Assembly: GCA_934589665.1 (NCBI GenBank)
Contig: CAKTOJ010000090.1
Span: 1 to 6,614 of the forward strand
Reading direction: 5' to 3'
DNA from: an uncultured Oscillospiraceae bacterium
GTDB lineage: Bacteria; Bacillota; Clostridia; Oscillospirales; Oscillospiraceae
Length of the DNA: 6,614 nucleotides
Shown here: positions 5,552 through 6,614 of the stretch, piece by piece
Layout: each line of letters begins with the position of its first letter
Position numbering within the stretch: the first letter of the stretch is position 1
Program-made: the position numbers and the translations under genes
Notes under the pieces: model-generated
The model's database searches: none
The model's input: the letters and a program-made list of their open reading frames with translations, nothing else
Told to the model about the DNA's origin: nothing

Positions 5552-6322
5552 TTATTGCTTGAGATAGGCGCAGTAATACGCGGCACCAAGACCTGCACCG
5601 CCGACGATGTTGCCGAGCGTGACCGCCAGCAGGTTCATCAGGCAGCCGCCGGGAGCGGGGGTGCTCAGTCCGTATTCCGCCGCGGCGAACAGTCCGGCGG
5701 GCAGATAGTAGAGGTTTGCGATGCAGTGCTCATAGCCGCAGAGGACAAAGAGCAGGATGGGGAAGAAGAGAACAATGATCTTTCCCTCCGCCCGCTTGGA
5801 GGAAGCGGCCATCCACACGGCGAGGCAGACGAGAACATTACACAGGATGCCGCGCAGAAAGGCATCGCTAAACCCCAGTGCGGCCTTTCCGGTTGCGATG
5901 GAGACCATCGACGCGGCAAGTCCGCCGTTGAACAGCGAAGCGGTGTGACTGTATACGGCCAGCGCGGCAGCGGCAGAGCCGCCTACGGCGTTGCCGAGGT
6001 AGACGATACACCAGTTCCGCAGCAGCTGCGCGGCGGTGATGCGGCGGTCGAGTGCGGCGACGATCATCAGGCAGTTTCCGGTGAACAGTTCGCTTCCGGC
6101 CAGAATGACGATCGAAAGCCCGGCGGGGAAGATGCAGGCGGAAAGAAGCTTGGCAAGAGAAGCGTTTTCCACCGTCACAGCGGCGGCCGTCGCGCCTACG
6201 CCTGCCAGCGCGATATAGATGCCGGCCAGCACGGCAAGCAGAAACATCCTGCCCGCAGGCAGCTTTGCTTTGTTCTCGCCGACGGTAAGAAAGCTTTGTG
6301 CGATCTCGAGGGGAGTGAGCAT
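5552..6322 (-). CDS. FNT-family formate/nitrite transporter (FocA-like), 256 aa
   Basis: This is a pentameric inner-membrane channel of the formate/nitrite transporter family, moving small monovalent anions such as formate. Visible family features are the broken second helix with AGSELFTGN (75-83, omega-loop region), NWCIVYLGNAVGG (103-115), Lys146 before the FLRGILCNVLVCLAVWM segment (155-171), and GYEHCIANLYYLPAG (196-210). The last of these holds the central-pore His199. The final helix includes TLGNIVGGA (235-243). About six membrane segments are present. The ILCNxxVCLAVW and GxEHxxAN motifs resemble FocA more than the nitrite channel NirC, so formate is the likelier substrate, but specificity is not proven. 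The start at 6322 has AAAGGAG 7 nt upstream. A longer in-frame start at 6415 lies before the promoter and is rejected. No pyruvate formate-lyase gene is adjacent. The gene converges on copA. Confidence 0.93.
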   Translation of the reverse strand: MLTPLEIAQSFLTVGENKAKLPAGRMFLLAVLAGIYIALAGVGATAAAVTVENASLAKLLSACIFPAGLSIVILAGSELFTGNCLMIVAALDRRITAAQLLRNWCIVYLGNAVGGSAAAALAVYSHTASLFNGGLAASMVSIATGKAALGFSDAFLRGILCNVLVCLAVWMAASSKRAEGKIIVLFFPILLFVLCGYEHCIANLYYLPAGLFAAAEYGLSTPAPGGCLMNLLAVTLGNIVGGAGLGAAYYCAYLKQ

Positions 6323-6362
6323 AAAAGGGCTCCTTTCACTGAGATGACGAGTCAATGCGTTT

Positions 6363-6391
6363 ATTGTAACGGAATCGACAGCGGGGGTCAA
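6363..6391 (-). promoter_or_regulatory. Sigma-A promoter of the FNT gene
   Basis: On the minus strand, TTGACC (6386-6391) and TACAAT (6363-6368) are separated by 17 bp, five of six consensus matches in each box. Transcription would start near 6356 and give a 34-nt leader. A small TGAC-GA-GTCA palindrome in that leader (6345-6354) is too short to call an operator. Confidence 0.78.
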
Positions 6392-6469
6392 GCGCGGCGG
6401 CGGACTTCCTTGCATTTCGTGGATAATTTGCAGATCTGAAAAACAAAAGAAAAGATTCTCGCATTTTTA

Positions 6470-6499
6470 TTGACAAACCACCCACGTATGTGGTAAGAT
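6470..6499 (+). promoter_or_regulatory. Sigma-A promoter of the serine tRNA
   Basis: A perfect TTGACA (6470-6475) and TAAGAT (6494-6499) are separated by 18 bp. The A/T-rich stretch at about 6438-6469 just upstream could act as an UP element, common at stable-RNA promoters. The transcript would start near 6506, about 32 nt before the mature tRNA. Confidence 0.7.
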
Positions 6500-6504
6500 A
6501 CCAC
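6490..6504 (+). repeat. Perfect inverted repeat over the tRNA promoter -10 box
   Basis: GTGGTA-AGA-TACCAC is a perfect 6-bp inverted repeat with a 3-nt centre that contains the whole -10 element. Its left arm also pairs with CCAC at 6482-6485 in the spacer (CCAC-GTAT-GTGG), so two overlapping inverted repeats share one arm. A protein bound here would block the promoter. Whether any protein does so is unknown. Confidence 0.5.
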
Positions 6505-6537
6505 TTGCGTTTGAGGGTGGCCGACCTTCCGAAACAC

Positions 6538-6614
6538 GGAGAGATGGCTGAGCGGTTGAAAGCACCGGTCTTGAAAACCGGCGATGTGAAAGCATCCGTG
6601 GGTTCGAATCCCAC
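6538..6614 (+). tRNA. tRNA-Ser (anticodon TGA), 3' end cut by the window
   Basis: The 5' acceptor strand GGAGAGA (6538-6544) is followed by T8, G9 and a D arm GCTGAGCGGTTGAAAGC. The anticodon stem CCGGT/ACCGG (6565-6569 and 6577-6581) holds the loop CTTGAAA with anticodon TGA at 6572-6574. A long variable arm (GATGT/GCATC, about 6583-6596) marks a class II tRNA, as expected for serine. The T arm GTGGG-TTCGAAT-CCCAC ends exactly at the window edge, so only the 3' acceptor strand and the CCA end or its site are missing. It reads UCA and probably other UCN codons. Confidence 0.96.

Noticed and set aside
6323..6415. Upstream ATG at 6415 as the start of the FNT gene
   Set aside because: The added residues show no family similarity, and this start lies upstream of the TTGACC/TACAAT promoter. 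The ATG at 6322 has a good ribosome binding site.
5555..6439. Plus-strand open frame of 294 codons opposite the FNT gene
   Set aside because: It is antisense to a clear membrane channel gene, has no recognisable domain, and its composition is that of a shadow frame.
6336..6614. Minus-strand reading frame of 92 codons beginning MGFEPTDAFTSPVFKTG
   Set aside because: Its first part is simply the antisense of the serine tRNA, a well-known source of false proteins (the FKTGAFNRS-type motif). It also runs across the tRNA and FNT promoters.
1..6614. CRISPR arrays, insertion sequences, attachment sites or phage genes
   Set aside because: No regularly spaced direct repeats, transposase motifs or terminal repeats were seen on either strand. 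The tRNA could serve as an integration site, but its 3' end is outside the window.

Overview
The window looks like chromosomal DNA from a high-GC, spore-forming member of the Firmicutes, most likely class Clostridia and perhaps the Oscillospiraceae group (lineage is inferred). The evidence is two spore genes (spoVAD and spoVAE), strong AGGAGG-type ribosome binding sites, and TTGACA/TATAAT-type promoters. No phage, transposon, CRISPR or defence genes are visible. Most of the window is ordinary core and housekeeping content.

Layout, left to right. (1) The 5' part of an unrecognised acidic protein gene on the minus strand runs off the left edge (1-467). (2) A divergent small membrane-protein gene follows (647-895, plus). 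(3) It converges on ridA (970-1350, minus), and the two share a strong hairpin terminator. (4) ridA is divergent from the overlapping pair spoVAD-spoVAE (1490-2871, plus), which follows a convincing sigma-G-type promoter. (5) A copper-exporting P1B-type ATPase, copA (3011-5497, plus), has its own vegetative promoter. (6) It converges on an FNT-family formate/nitrite channel gene (5552-6322, minus), again with a shared hairpin. (7) A serine tRNA (anticodon TGA) starts at 6538 and is cut by the right edge.

The genes act mostly as independent single units, each with its own promoter, apart from the translationally coupled spoVAD-spoVAE pair. SpoVAD and SpoVAE belong to the complex that moves dipicolinic acid into the forespore and out at germination. 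The usual upstream partner, spoVAC, is absent here. CopA protects the cytoplasm from Cu(I). RidA removes reactive enamine/imine by-products of PLP enzymes. The FNT protein probably exchanges formate in an anaerobic fermenter.

The most interesting observation is at the 3' end of copA. The ATPase carries a second, C-terminal heavy-metal-associated domain that looks like a complete CopZ copper chaperone. Its first codon is an in-frame ATG preceded by a good Shine-Dalgarno sequence. The gene may be a copA-copZ fusion that can still make free CopZ by internal initiation. No clearly new multi-gene system was found.
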